Source of the DNA: Sorghum bicolor
Taxonomy: Eukaryota; Streptophyta; Magnoliopsida; Poales; Poaceae
Direction: 5' to 3'
Assembly (NCBI RefSeq): GCF_000003195.3
Contig: NC_012878.2
Coordinates: 40,340,599 to 40,404,598 of the forward strand
Length of the DNA: 64,000 nucleotides
Position numbers and translations under genes: made by a program. Positions 10,830-22,063 of the stretch are shown in pieces. How positions within the stretch are numbered: the stretch's first letter is position 1; every line of letters starts with the position of its first letter. A model generated the notes under the pieces. The model made no database searches, was not told the origin of the DNA, and worked only from the letters and a program-made list of their open reading frames with translations.

Positions 10830-11300
10830 ATGCCCACATTAGATATAGAATACAAACCCATCTCTAAACCCATCCTTGACCACTATGGCTTGTACAATGC
10901 TCTTTCTCCTAAACCACTTGATGATTCTAGAAATCCATCTAGATATCCCATGCATAGGAATCATCAAGACCATATAGAAGATCGAGAAGAGCAACATTCA
11001 TGGCTAGAGAGCATTAAAAACCTATTTGCCATTGCCATTGAATGGATAGCCAACGCCTTAGATAAGATCAATTCAAGAGATGACCCAAGGGAATTTTTGG
11101 GCATATATGTCAAGTCACCCTTGGAAGTAGAAAATGATGGAGGCTTCAATGAGCAAAGAAGCTACTTCATCAACACCCCATCTATCCTTACTCTTATGAA
11201 AAATCTCCTGACTTACTTAGTCTCTCTAACATTGCCCCACATGAGATCTTCAACCCCCTCATGCTCCCTATTCCTAAAGTTTTTGAAAGGGTGGTTGTAG
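10830..11300 (+). CDS. Unrecognised ORF 2 of element A (156 aa, C-terminus frameshifted)
   Basis: ATG start (MPTLDIEYKPISKPILDHYGL) 84 bases after ORF 1 stops. A hydrophobic helix-like stretch (IKNLFAIAIEWIANALDKI) lies near residues 60-80. Downstream of the stop, sequence at ~11285-11405 still reads as protein in another frame (VVDTYIYHKYCRSHMVNF), suggesting that ORFs 1 and 2 are pieces of one decayed gene. No family recognised. Confidence 0.4.
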   Translation: MPTLDIEYKPISKPILDHYGLYNALSPKPLDDSRNPSRYPMHRNHQDHIEDREEQHSWLESIKNLFAIAIEWIANALDKINSRDDPREFLGIYVKSPLEVENDGGFNEQRSYFINTPSILTLMKNLLTYLVSLTLPHMRSSTPSCSLFLKFLKGWL

Positions 11301-11405
11301 ACACATATATTTATCATAAATATTGTAGATCTCATATGGTGAATTTTGAGAGTAGTGCACTTAGGTTGGTGTTGGAAGGGAAACCACTTCACCAAACCAC
11401 ACCTT

Positions 11406-13179
11406 GAAGTTTTCCCAAGAGCAAGCTTAATGTCCTAAAACAAACACAGTTTAGACCATGACATGTGTTCAAGTTTCTACTGTGCTTCCCTTGTTAATTG
11501 AGCATAGAATTATAATTGTGAAAATATTCCTTTAGGTATCCTTGTCATGAACCTTACCAGGTTTGGAGCAAAAGATCAAAGGAGTGACAAATGCAAGGTA
11601 TGTCCAACCAATCATTATACAATATTGAATTACTTTCACCCAATCTTGATTTTTGCAAAATTCAAGCTTGGGGGCTATACTTACATACATACATCTCTTG
11701 CCATGTTGCTACATCATCTTGGTTGTACCTACTTTAAAGATATGCTCAATTTGCAAAACAATAATCATGCTCTTTTATCACTGTTTGAGTAAACATATAT
11801 AATGCTTTCATGTCACCTTTGTTTGCTATAGTATATGTTTAGGTTTGGAGTAGTTTCATACATCTCTTAAATTAAGCATGGTGCCTAGTTTAGGAGTAGT
11901 GATCTTACTCTCAAAGGCTTTTAATTGTGCATGATTAAAATGCCTTCTTGAATCAAATTAGACGTGGTGTCTAGGTTGATTTTTGAGCCGATAGTATGCT
12001 ATAGTAGATATTAGATATTTTGTTGGACTAACCCCTACATGAAAGGTTTTAATGCCAAAATGGGAAAGTCCTGAGGTAAACTCACACTGGTGATGAAGAG
12101 AGGCATGATAATTTTGCACAAGGGAGACTCAACGCACTCATAGCCAAGAATAAAGATGGGTGCCACAAAACATGATCCACGATCAAAGCACTCACTCCAT
12201 GGAGTTGCATCCTCTTGTCAATCACTACTTATCAGGAATCAAGAAAAAATTGACAAGAGAAGAGCATGCACGTGTTGCACTCTCACCTCTCAAGTTGAGA
12301 AGCTAAGACATGAGGAAGAAGGTCATCCCCTCCAGATTATCCAACCAAGTTCTTCCACATCTCATGCTCCCATCGCTCCACACACTGGTTTGCAATCTCT
12401 AAATTCACTATTACTTTATTTCTATAAGTTTGAATTGATTCATAATGCCTATATTTGAAAATGAAACATAAGATGGGTATGTAAAATCAATCCTTTAGAA
12501 AGAAGTAATTGTGAATACTAAATGCACTATGCTAAGTATGATCAAGCAAGTTCCTTTTTATAGCATAGAAAGTGACCCTTAGCTGTGTTACAACAATGCC
12601 CATGTCATTACTTGTATATTCCTTCGGGTATGTGTTGTCCACTAATGATTTGTAGGAATAAAATAATAAGAAGAGCTAAAGGTCCAAACACAAATTAGAC
12701 AGAGAACAAACAATGGCATAAGAAAGGAGTGCAACATAAAAGACAGTTGGTGGATGAACAAGACATGTGACTAGCCAAGTAAGGAAAGCTTCCACAAGAC
12801 GTTAGGGCTTCAACATGCTTCAAATATTAAAGGTAACATCTCTAGGTAAGTGATCATTACTTCCATAATAACCTCCTTGATTCTAGCATGCATATAAGTA
12901 GCGAGCCAAACATGATTTTAGTTACAACCTCATTTGATCCAATCTAATTAACTCAACATGTTTAGTTCTTTATGCTTGTTCCTAGCATCACTTTGATGGC
13001 CGCATAGCCTTTAACTCAATGATCCGGAATGTTGTGCATCCCATCTTTGGAAGATGATAGTTATAATCATAAAGTTATATGCATAGGTAGACTATTCTTC
13101 CTTGAGGTTGAGTAATCTGATTTGCGAAATGTTTTAATGCCACATTCTTGCTCATTGTTTGATGTTATCGCCCATGTTT
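11406..13179 (+). other. A/T-rich non-coding interior of element A, left part
   Basis: No convincing coding sequence. It contains a PPT-like AGCTTGGGGG near 11665 and repeated GGTTTGGAGT and GTGGTGTCTAG phrases. It is interrupted at 13180 by the three-LTR element and resumes at 18281. Confidence 0.6.
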
Positions 13180-13641
13180 TGTCGACGAAAGCTGGTCGGC
13201 AGTCTACCTTGGGGTATACCCACGGTAGTAGTTTATCGGTAGACGGTGCGCAAACTACGAACTCGATGGTGACGCAAGACACGGACAAGCTTTTTATCCA
13301 GGTTCGGCCGCCGAGTTGGCGTAATACCTACGTCCTGCGTCTTGTTGTATTGATTTGTGTTGAGAGAATATGATGTCCCCTAGGGGGGTCCCTTGCCCCT
13401 CCTTATATAGTCTGGAGGGCAGGGTTACAGATCTGGAAACTAATCCTAGTCGGTTACAATTGCCATGGATAATTCGATATCAATTCCTATTCTAACCGAC
13501 TAGAATCCTGCTTAATCTCCACATCTTGTTTCCTTGCGCGAAACTCCAGGTTGTCGGATCAAGCCTTGAACTCGTCTCGTAATGGGCCAAGCCTCCTGGC
13601 GGAAGTCTAGCCGTAAGGGTATAGGGGTTTATACCCCCACA
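13180..13641 (-). repeat. LTR 1 of the three-LTR element
   Basis: 462 bp. A TATA box (CTATATAAGG on the - strand) lies at 13401-13410. Differs from LTR 3 at one base that I see (near 13259). Confidence 0.95.
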
Positions 13642-14102
13642 GCTAGTCCCCGAGCACCATGTATTGTGATGTAACACGCCGTCTTGAGCTTCTTTGATCA
13701 GTGAGACTTGACGTCTTCAATAAGTGGGAAAGTCGCCCAAACAGTTGCAACAGTATTTTGACCAACTCAAAAAACAGTTGATCAACATTGACATCGAAGA
13801 AGCAGGTTGTTTGAAGAATGCATGGTGCTCTTAATTAAAAAAGATTTCTTTCCTGCTGAAGTGTGCCCACTTTACTTTTCTGAAAAGTATAGACCTCAAA
13901 ATAGCAAGCATATTCACCGCAAGATGAAGTGTGCCCACTTAGTCCCCGAGCCTGGTAGTAGGTGACGTAGACACGTGGTGCCAGGGTCAAAAGAAAAGTT
14001 CTTAAAGAAATTCTGAAACTGAGATGCATCGCCAGATGCATCGTACCGATGTAGTCTCCGAGCTTGCTGGAAGGCGAAGTATGAGCCTTGTAGCAAGGTC
14101 TA

Positions 14103-14640
14103 AAAAATTGAATTTACCAGTCCCCGAGCATATCATGCTCGTCTACAATTGAATAGACTAATCGACCAGTCTCCGAGCATATAACGCTCGGTGGTCGGTA
14201 CAGTCCCCGAATTCTCATGGTGGGCTGGTCGACCAGTCCCTGAGCGTATAGTGCTCGGTGGTCAGTGCAGTCCCCGAATTCTCAAATTGGTGGGCTGGTC
14301 GACCAGTCCCCGAGCGTATAGTGCTCGGTGGTCGGTGCAGTCCCCAAGTTCTTAAATTGGTGGGCTGGTCGACCAGTCCCCGAGCGTATAGTGCTCGGTG
14401 GTCGGCACAGTCCTCGAGCACGGCGTAGGGACCGACGGACAAGTCCCCGAGCGTGGTTGGGAACGTAAACGTGCTCGGTGGTCGGCACAGTCTTCGAGCA
14501 TAGCATAGAGATTAGTCGACAAGTCCCCGAGCGTGGTTGGGAACGTAAACGTGCTCGGTGGTCGGAGCAGTCCCCGGGCACAGCGTAGGGAATAGTCGAC
14601 GAGTCCCCGAGCGTAGCTTGTCGACTGGGCCAAACCCCTG
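14103..14640. repeat. Tandem array of CCGAGC...GCTCGG hairpin units (copy 1)
   Basis: Units of 70 bp begin at 14221, 14291 and 14361. A second unit type, 80 bp, begins at 14441 and 14521. Each unit carries an inverted repeat CCGAGC-7 bases-GCTCGG (or a variant) and a GTCCCCGAG box. The long - strand ORFs here are artefacts of the repeat. Confidence 0.85.
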
Positions 14641-14995
14641 AAAAATAAATATAAATAATAGGTAGTACATGATGTATAAATAAACTTTAGATAAAAATCA
14701 GTACTGAGATAAGTTTTAGATTTTTTGTTATAAAATTAGCACAAGTAGTTAATTCATCCTAGAGCTTGTACCAGCTCTGGTCTAGCCAACAATCAGCATG
14801 AGGTGCGGAACCTAGACACGCGTGGGATTGCCAGCCTCGCCAGAGAGCTACTGCCGACCACCCGGAACGCAGAGGGCGGATCTCGTGCACGTGTAGGGAG
14901 GAGTCGGAGACAGTACCGGCTCTGGAAAGCTCGTGTAGTAGAAAAAAACTAGTGTGGCTAAATAAAAAGTTGTTTTTGAAGGATAATAAAAAATA

Positions 14996-15451
14996 TTATG
15001 CCAAAAATAAATAAGATATTAGAAGTGTACTTATCTTTGGATGAAAGTCTAGTCGGTGACGACAAAATTGTCCGGCTCTCGAGCTTTTCGACTTGTCATG
15101 ACGGTGGTCGCTGTTGTCGTAGCGTCGTTCTTCGCGGCGATTATTATTGCGACTGGTGGTTAGAGCAAGTAGGCTAAACAATTTGGTCGATGGCCCGAGC
15201 AGGTCGGTGTTGTCGATCTGCCTCCCTTTGTAGCAGGGAAGCGGGTGACGCGTTGTCGGCGTGGTCGGAGACGTTGCTGGAGTAGTCGGAGTCGTAGCCA
15301 GCGTGGTTGAAGCCGCCACCGACGTCGATGAAGAAGTGGTTGGCGCAGATCGGATCTACACCTCCTCCGTGGTCATGGCGGTGAAGTTGTTGAAGCTGAC
15401 GGTGAACGTGAAGTCGCCCGCCATGGCCGCGAAGTCAGGGATGATGGCCAT
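14996..15451 (-). pseudogene. Gag N-terminal relic in three-LTR element (copy 1)
   Basis: ATG at 15451, about 30 bases past the PBS, reads MAIIPDFAAMAGDF and stops at a TAG (15358-15356). The same frame stays open downstream (Thr/Pro-rich, then CYKGRQIDNTDLLG) to about 14996. The position right after the PBS suggests a truncated gag. The second interior carries the same stop, so it predates the duplication. Confidence 0.5.
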
Positions 15452-15499
15452 CTTGTTCGTCGGAAGAGCTGTACGCACACCCCCTACCTGGCGCGCCAC

Positions 15500-15961
15500 T
15501 GTCGACGAAAGCTGGTCGGCAGTCTACCTTGGGGTATACCCACGGTAGTAGTTTATCGGTAGACGGTGCGCAAACTACAAACTCGATGGTGACGCAAGAC
15601 ACGGACAAGCTTTTTATCCAGGTTCGGCCGCCGAGTTGGCGTAATACCTACGTCCTGCGTCTTGTTGTATTGATTTGTGTTGAGAGAATATGATGTCCCC
15701 TAGGGGGGTCCCTTGCCCCTCCTTATATAGTCTGGAGGGCAGGGTTACAGATCTGGAAACTAATCCTAGTCGGTTACAATTGCCATGGATAATTCGATAT
15801 CAATTCCTATTCTAACCGACTAGAATCCTGCTTAATCTCCACATCTTGTTTCCTTGCGCGAAACTCCAGGTTGTCGGATCAAGCCTTGAACTCGTCTCGT
15901 AATGGGCCAAGCCTCCTGGCGGAAGACTAGCCGTAAGGGTATAGGGGTTTATACCCCCACA
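15500..15961 (-). repeat. LTR 2 (central) of the three-LTR element
   Basis: 462 bp. Flanked by a PBS on its left and a PPT on its right, so it serves as 5' LTR of one unit and 3' LTR of the other. Confidence 0.95.
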
Positions 15962-17818
15962 GCTAGTCCCCGAGCACCATGTATTGTGATGTAACACGCC
16001 GTCTTGAGCTTCTTCGATCAGTGAGACTTGACGTCTTCAATAAGTGGGAAAGTCGCCCAAACAGTTGCAACAGTATTTTGACCAACTCAAAAAACAGTTG
16101 ATCAACATTGACATCGAAGAAGCAGGTTGTTTGAAGAATGCATGGTGCTCTTAATTAAAAAAGATTTCTTTCCTGCTGAAGTGTGCCCACTTTACTTTTC
16201 TGAAAAGTATAGACCTCAAAATAGCAAGCATATTCACCGCAAGGTGAAGTGTGCCCACTTAGTCCCCGAGCCTGGTAGTAGGTGACGTAGACACGTGGTG
16301 CCAGGGTCAAAAGAAAAGTTCTTAAAGAAATTCTGAAACTGAGATGCATCGCCAGATGCATCGTACCGATGTAGTCTCCGAGCTTGCTGGAAGGCGAAGT
16401 ATGAGCCTTGTAGCAAGGTCTAAAAAATTGAATTTACCAGTCCCCGAGCATATCATGCTCGTCTACAATTGAATAGACTAATCGACCAGTCTCCGAGCAT
16501 ATAACGCTCGGTGGTCGGTACAGTCCCCGAATTCTCATGGTGGGCTGGTCGACCAGTCCCTGAGCGTATAGTGCTCGGTGGTCAGTGCAGTCCCCGAATT
16601 CTCAAATTGGTGGGCTGGTCGACCAGTCCCCGAGCGTATAGTGCTCGGTGGTCGGTGCAGTCCCCAAGTTCTTAAATTGGTGGGCTGGTCGACCAGTCCC
16701 CGAGCGTATAGTGCTCGGTGGTCGGCACAGTCCTCGAGCACGGCGTAGGGACCGACGGACAAGTCCCCGAGCGTGGTTGGGAACGTAAACGTGCTCGGTG
16801 GTCGGCACAGTCTTCGAGCATAGCATAGAGAGTAGTCGACAAGTCCCCGAGCGTGGTTGGGAACGTAAACGTGCTCGGTGGTCGGAGCAGTCCCCGGGCA
16901 CAGCGTAGGGAATAGTCGACGAGTCCCCGAGCGTAGCTTGTCGACTGGGCCAAACCCCTGAAAAATAAATATAAATAATAGGTAGTACATGATGTATAAA
17001 TAAACTTTAGATAAAAATCAGTACTGAGATAAGTTTTAGATTTTTTGTTATAAAATTAGCACAAGTAGTTAATTCATCCTAGAGCTTGTACCAGCTCTGG
17101 TCTAGCCAACAATCAGCATGAGGTGCGGAACCTAGACACGCGTGGGATTGACAGCCTCGCCAGAGAGCTACTGCCGACCACCCGGAACGCAGAGGGCGGA
17201 TCTCGTGCACGTGTAGGGAGGAGTCGGAGACAGTACCGGCTCTGGAAAGCTCGTGTAGGAGAAAAAACTAGTGTGGCTAAACAAAAAGTTGTTTTTGAAG
17301 GATAATAAAAAATATTATGCCAAAAATAAATAAGATATTAGAAGTGTACTTATCTTTGGATGAAAGTCTAGTCGGTGACGACAAAATTGTCCGGCTCTCG
17401 AGCTTTTCGACTTGTCATGACGGTGGTCGCTGTTGTCGTAGCGTCGTTCTTCGCGGCGATTATTATTGCGACTGGTGGTCAGAGCAAGTAGGCTAAACAA
17501 TTTGGTCGATGGCCCGAGCAGGTCGGTGTTGTCGATCTGCCTCCCTTTGTAGCAGGGAAGCGGGTGACGCGTTGTCGGCGTGGTCGGAGACGTTGCTGGA
17601 GTAGTCGGAGTCGTAGCCAGCGTGGTTGAAGCCGCCACCGACGTCGATGAAGAAGTGGTTGGCGCAGATCGGATCTACACCTCCTCCGTGGTCATGGCGG
17701 TGAAGTTGTTGAAGCTGACGGTGAACGTGAAGTCGCCCGCCATGGCCGCGAAGTCAGGGATGATGGCCATCTTGTTCGTCGGAAGAGCTGTACGCACACC
17801 CCCTACCTGGCGCGCCAC
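15962..17818 (-). other. Interior copy 2 of the three-LTR element
   Basis: One base shorter than copy 1 (an A run near 17263) and otherwise nearly identical. It includes the hairpin array (~16423-16960), the gag relic (ATG 17770, TAG 17677-17675) and the PBS (17799-17818). Confidence 0.9.
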
Positions 17819-18280
17819 TGTCGACGAAAGCTGGTCGGCAGTCTACCTTGGGGTATACCCACGGTAGTAGTTTATCGGTAGACGGTGCGCAAACTACAAA
17901 CTCGATGGTGACGCAAGACACGGACAAGCTTTTTATCCAGGTTCGGCCGCCGAGTTGGCGTAATACCTACGTCCTGCGTCTTGTTGTATTGATTTGTGTT
18001 GAGAGAATATGATGTCCCCTAGGGGGGTCCCTTGCCCCTCCTTATATAGTCTGGAGGGCAGGGTTACAGATCTGGAAACTAATCCTAGTCGGTTACAATT
18101 GCCATGGATAATTCGATATCAATTCCTATTCTAACCGACTAGAATCCTGCTTAATCTCCACATCTTGTTTCCTTGCGCGAAACTCCAGGTTGTCGGATCA
18201 AGCCTTGAACTCGTCTCGTAATGGGCCAAGCCTCCTGGCGGAAGTCTAGCCGTAAGGGTATAGGGGTTTATACCCCCACA
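17819..18280 (-). repeat. LTR 3 of the three-LTR element
   Basis: 462 bp, followed directly by the TSD copy TGTTT. Confidence 0.95.
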
Positions 18281-20824
18281 TGTTTAGATAGAGCAAAACA
18301 TATGAATATTATCTTTATCTCATTCAATGTGCCTAAGGCTAGAGAATAATGAACAAACCTTTTGGTTTTGTTGGTGTTTTCCACCAACAGGGCCCATGCA
18401 CTTGATCTCTGCCTTGTCTCTATGAGCAGGTACACTTCAAGCAAAACATGGAGGAGTTTTACAACTCCCAGACTCCACCAAGTGAAGGACCTGGATCTAC
18501 GAGCACAAACACACTGACCAGGATGCTGCCAACGCCGCACTTCGAACTGCTGGACAAACGAAGCACATGGGTGACACCGTATCAAGAGGTGCAGACGTCA
18601 AGATCCACACCTAAATCAAATGACACACCTAAAGAATGAACATGGTGAGAAGTCTTGTTCAGAAGACTTAAAACATTGAATCCTCGCCGAAAGGTAAAAT
18701 CGATAGTTATCCATATTTATCCTTTCTGCATTCCCTTTTTCCTTAAATTATTTACTTTCCTTAAATAGCTTGTTAGTTAATCATGCTATCTTGAAAAGAA
18801 ATTAAAAATGTTAAAAACAGTAAGCCCCATGCGAGTATGCTCATGGCATAAAACCCATAAGTACATTCACTGTGGTGGCGTAAAAATAAAAATATTCCTG
18901 TCCTATAAATATGAAAATATAAAAATAAATTTATGATCCTACCAAATAGAGTAATATTTATTAGAGGAAGCTCAACATGATAACGGCTAAGAGATTTTAT
19001 GCTAACACTTAACCAGTTCCACAAAGCTTTGTTGTCTATTTGAGCTCCACAGAATTCAAGGATCAAAGAAGACTAAGCAGACGGAGGACATCCTAATCGC
19101 TGTCAGGGTGCTGCCGACATTCAAATACACCTCCGCCACCTGCTAGCTACATCAGAAGAAATTACGTCAAAATCCAGCTTGGGGGAGAGCACCCCTATTT
19201 ATCTAGCTAAGTGTTCTACTCATGTTTATACTTTAGTCAAATAATAAAAAGATGCATAGTCATAAAAACCCAAATAAATATTTTTGTGCTTATATATATA
19301 TCTTTGCTTAGTTTGCTAAATAAATAAATGAATAAAGTTTGCTATGAACCCTCATGATAAGCTCTCACATAGAACTGATGAATAGTTGCTCTGCCATGAC
19401 TAGTTCTCAAAATTGAAATCTCTCTCAAGTTTAGACATGACTGTTATTAATTAAGATTTGCTCTAAACCAGAACTTGTGGGAAGAGTACTTGATCTAAAG
19501 TCTAAGTCGTTAACGAATACGATATGGGAAGGTTGAGCTGTTGTTTATCTGTTCCTAGAGATGCTAAAATTTTAGAGAATTTTATCTTTGAAAATCTTTA
19601 AAATGTTGCATGATGAGTTTCTATATGATGAGAGTTTAAAATCCTACCACAGTCATATATACATGCTTATTAGACTATGAACCATACATTTACTTTTTAC
19701 TACTTATGAGCGTTGAGTGTGGTCAAGCTGTGTAGACCGTTAGGAGCTTGTCATATGGTTAAAATCAAGATTCACTTGCACGTTCACTCATACATGTTGC
19801 TTCTACTCTGGAAGTACACATCCACATACATCCACTCATTTCCTTATCCAGATTCACCCAAAATTATCTACTCCTATCTAGGAGAGAATAGCCAAAAACA
19901 TTATCCTATCTCTGTTATTCCCCATGAAATAAATGCTCAAGATATTTTGGTTACTACCACTTGCTACATTATTTCAGGTGGGTGAGTGCTCTGAAAAAAA
20001 AAGTGAATACGAGGAAATAAAAAGGGGCAAGTGCTTGAAACCTCGAAAAAAAAGATAAAGTGAGACGAGAGGTAAAAATGGACAAGTGTCCGACAGTAGA
20101 ATTAAGGGTACAAAATACCCACCTGAGAGAAAAAGAAAAGATAGAGCATCTCATTCTCAAGAGTTTCCAAGAGCAAGAAAGGTATGTATCCCCTCAAAAG
20201 AGCCAAAGTAGAATTAGACTTTCACCATTATTTTCACCATTATCACCATTCATTCGCCACACATGCACATCTTGATTTCACTTATTGACTTGTTCTTCTG
20301 GATCTATGGTTTGACTATGCAATAAATGTCTTGTAAGTATGTATTAGCTGTCTCCCACCTATGAGCTCCAGATATCAAAACCTTATTAGAGTAGGGTGAG
20401 AGAGAAGGCAATGCCACTATGCCTCATAACAAAAATACCACATACTTTGAGAGAAGACATATACCATTACTTCCTTGGTAAGGATCCAGAAATACCACAA
20501 AAGAGAGACTAGAGAGAGTCATACAAGGAATCTCTGAGTTTTATTTGAAAATCTGCAAAAACTCTAGAGCTATAGTTAATCGAAGAACAAGAGACATGGC
20601 GCTTGACTAGACCGTTCTATCTTTTAACTACTCAAGACACAAGTGACGGTTGCAAGCCCCATGGCGGAAGGAAAAATGAGTAACTTTAAATCTTAACATT
20701 TTACCCTAACTCAGAGATGATATCTTGTTTGAACGCATGTGTACCTTTAAGGCATGAAACCACTGCAGAAACTCTTGAGTCCATCCTTGCTCAGGGACGA
20801 GCAAAGGTTAAGCTTGGGGGAGCT
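18281..20824 (+). other. Non-coding interior of element A, right part, ending in a PPT
   Basis: No recognisable protein; ORFs are short and A/T-driven. Contains an internal PPT-like CAGCTTGGGGGAGAG near 19177 and the PPT AGCTTGGGGGAGCT at 20811-20824 directly before an LTR start. Because the adjacent LTR belongs to B, an unmarked part of this stretch may be B interior joined to A interior by deletion. Confidence 0.6.
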
Positions 20825-22063
20825 TGTTGATGGTCCTTAATGCTCACATTTAATCTCAACTGATCATGGAAAAGGACCTATATGCAACCATGTACCTAGA
20901 CTTAGGGTTTTATCGGACAGAATTCCACGAGTTTTGGTGTTTGTCTATTTCTGCAGGTGTTATCAGGAAATATGGAGGAAAGGCACACACGTCGGGTTTA
21001 CATAGAGATATTAATGTGTGCGCCAATTTTCTATTATCTAGAAGACTCCAGAAGCCACAGGAACGAACGGGAGGCCGAGCGGGCCCGGGGGCAGGGCGCC
21101 CGCCCTCCCCCCTTAGGCGCCCGCCCTAGCTCAGCAGCCAATCAGGCTGAGTCTTGAGGATTATGCTCCAACGCCTTTGAGGATCAAGGAAAACCGTGCG
21201 ATTAAGGTCGGTTTGATCCGACGGCCCACATTCATTTGGAGGGGCTATATAAGCAGGCCCCTTGGCCCCTGGAGGAGATATCTCTTCTATAGAATCAAAG
21301 CTAGAGTTTCAATTATTCATCCAAGTAGGGAGGATCCCTCTAGTTCATCTAGTTCTAGTTCTAGTTTATCTAGTTCTAGTTCTAGTTAATTCTAGTTGTA
21401 ATCTAGAAAATAGGGAGAGAGAAGAGGAGAGCGGAGGAGGAGCCGGATCTGTCGGATCTTCCTCAACATTGTACTTTTGAAGCAACTGGTTCGTTCTTCA
21501 TCGTTCTCCAAGTTCTTCAATTCATAATTCCTGAGTTCTTTAATTACTTTTTATTTATATTCAAGTTATTTATTGGATTCCCGCTTGCATCAAGTGCTCT
21601 AGTCTTTGCAACGCTAGAGTAGTAATTAATAGATTAGACGTGGTGTTTAGTCTTGCAATTACCCGGAATTGCACCCAATCCTGCGGATTGTTGTGGTAAC
21701 CCTAGGGTAGTGACAGCCCTAACGGTCGATGTATTCCACCTCGTTTGGATCGGTGTTTGTAGGACCGTAGTCAGAGCTTCCTAGCCCCCTTATCATCTCT
21801 TTCTGTGGTTAGTGTTCTGATGTCCCGAAATAAATAATCTTTGAAGTAATTCTTGATTCTTAGATCAACTAGAGAACTCTCAGGAAACTTCCTCTCTTCC
21901 CACCAAAAATAATTATATAGTTATCCTTGGGCGATCTTGAATCTTAAATAGTGCACTCACGTTCCCTGTGAAAAATCGATACTCTAGAATACTCCCGGGT
22001 GAAAGCTACATCGGTATCCGTGCACTTGCGGATTTTTTCTGTTTGCGTTTAAAATACCCAATA
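20825..22063 (+). repeat. LTR of Athila-like element B (about 1239 bp)
   Basis: Starts TGTTGATGG after a PPT and ends CCCAATA, probably a mutated ...CAACA end. It has a TATATAAG box near 21246 and a (TCTAGT)n-like microsatellite at ~21345-21395. It resembles the LTR of C much more than that of A. It is joined directly to the last ~700 bp of A's 3' LTR. Confidence 0.75.

Larger units (their letters stand above)
13642..15499 (-). other. Interior copy 1 of the three-LTR element
   Basis: From right to left in element sense: PBS (15480-15499), gag-like relic, non-coding A/T-rich stretch (~14640-15000), tandem hairpin array (14103-14640), non-coding sequence, then PPT (13642-13656). It has no protease, RT or integrase motif and must be mobilised in trans. 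Confidence 0.85.
13180..18280 (-). mobile_element. Three-LTR non-autonomous gypsy-like element
   Basis: Order is LTR (13180-13641), interior (13642-15499), LTR (15500-15961), interior (15962-17818), LTR (17819-18280). All LTRs are 462 bp, running TGTCGACG...CCCCCACA on the + strand. Perfect 5-bp TSD TGTTT flanks the whole unit (13175-13179 and 18281-18285). Orientation is - strand: PBS GTGGCGCGCCAGGTAGGGG lies left of LTR2 and LTR3, and PPT TGCTCGGGGACTAGC lies right of LTR1 and LTR2. No pol. The two interiors differ at only about eight sites by eye, so the tandem unit is young. Confidence 0.95.

Noticed and set aside
14215..14633. Long - strand ORFs rich in ARGL, PPST and EHYTL
   Set aside because: They are translations of the tandem hairpin repeat and exist in several frames at once; the same holds at 16535-16990.
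14103..14640. Regular repeats that resemble a CRISPR array
   Set aside because: Units are contiguous 70-80 bp repeats without unique spacers, within a plant LTR element, with no cas genes.
15261..15548. + strand ORF MVGDVAGVVGVVASVVEA
   Set aside because: It is the complement of the Thr/Pro-rich gag relic and runs across the PBS into the LTR.
13180..18280. Assembly artefact duplicating one LTR element
   Set aside because: The interiors differ at several sites and by one base in length, and TSDs flank the whole array; long reads would still be the final test.
21343..21395. TCTAGT-type microsatellite as a functional site
   Set aside because: A short simple repeat within an LTR; nothing else supports a role.
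20866..21480. Overlapping + strand ORFs in the LTR of element B
   Set aside because: They lie inside an LTR and cross its TATA box; the translation is not kept in the LTR of C.
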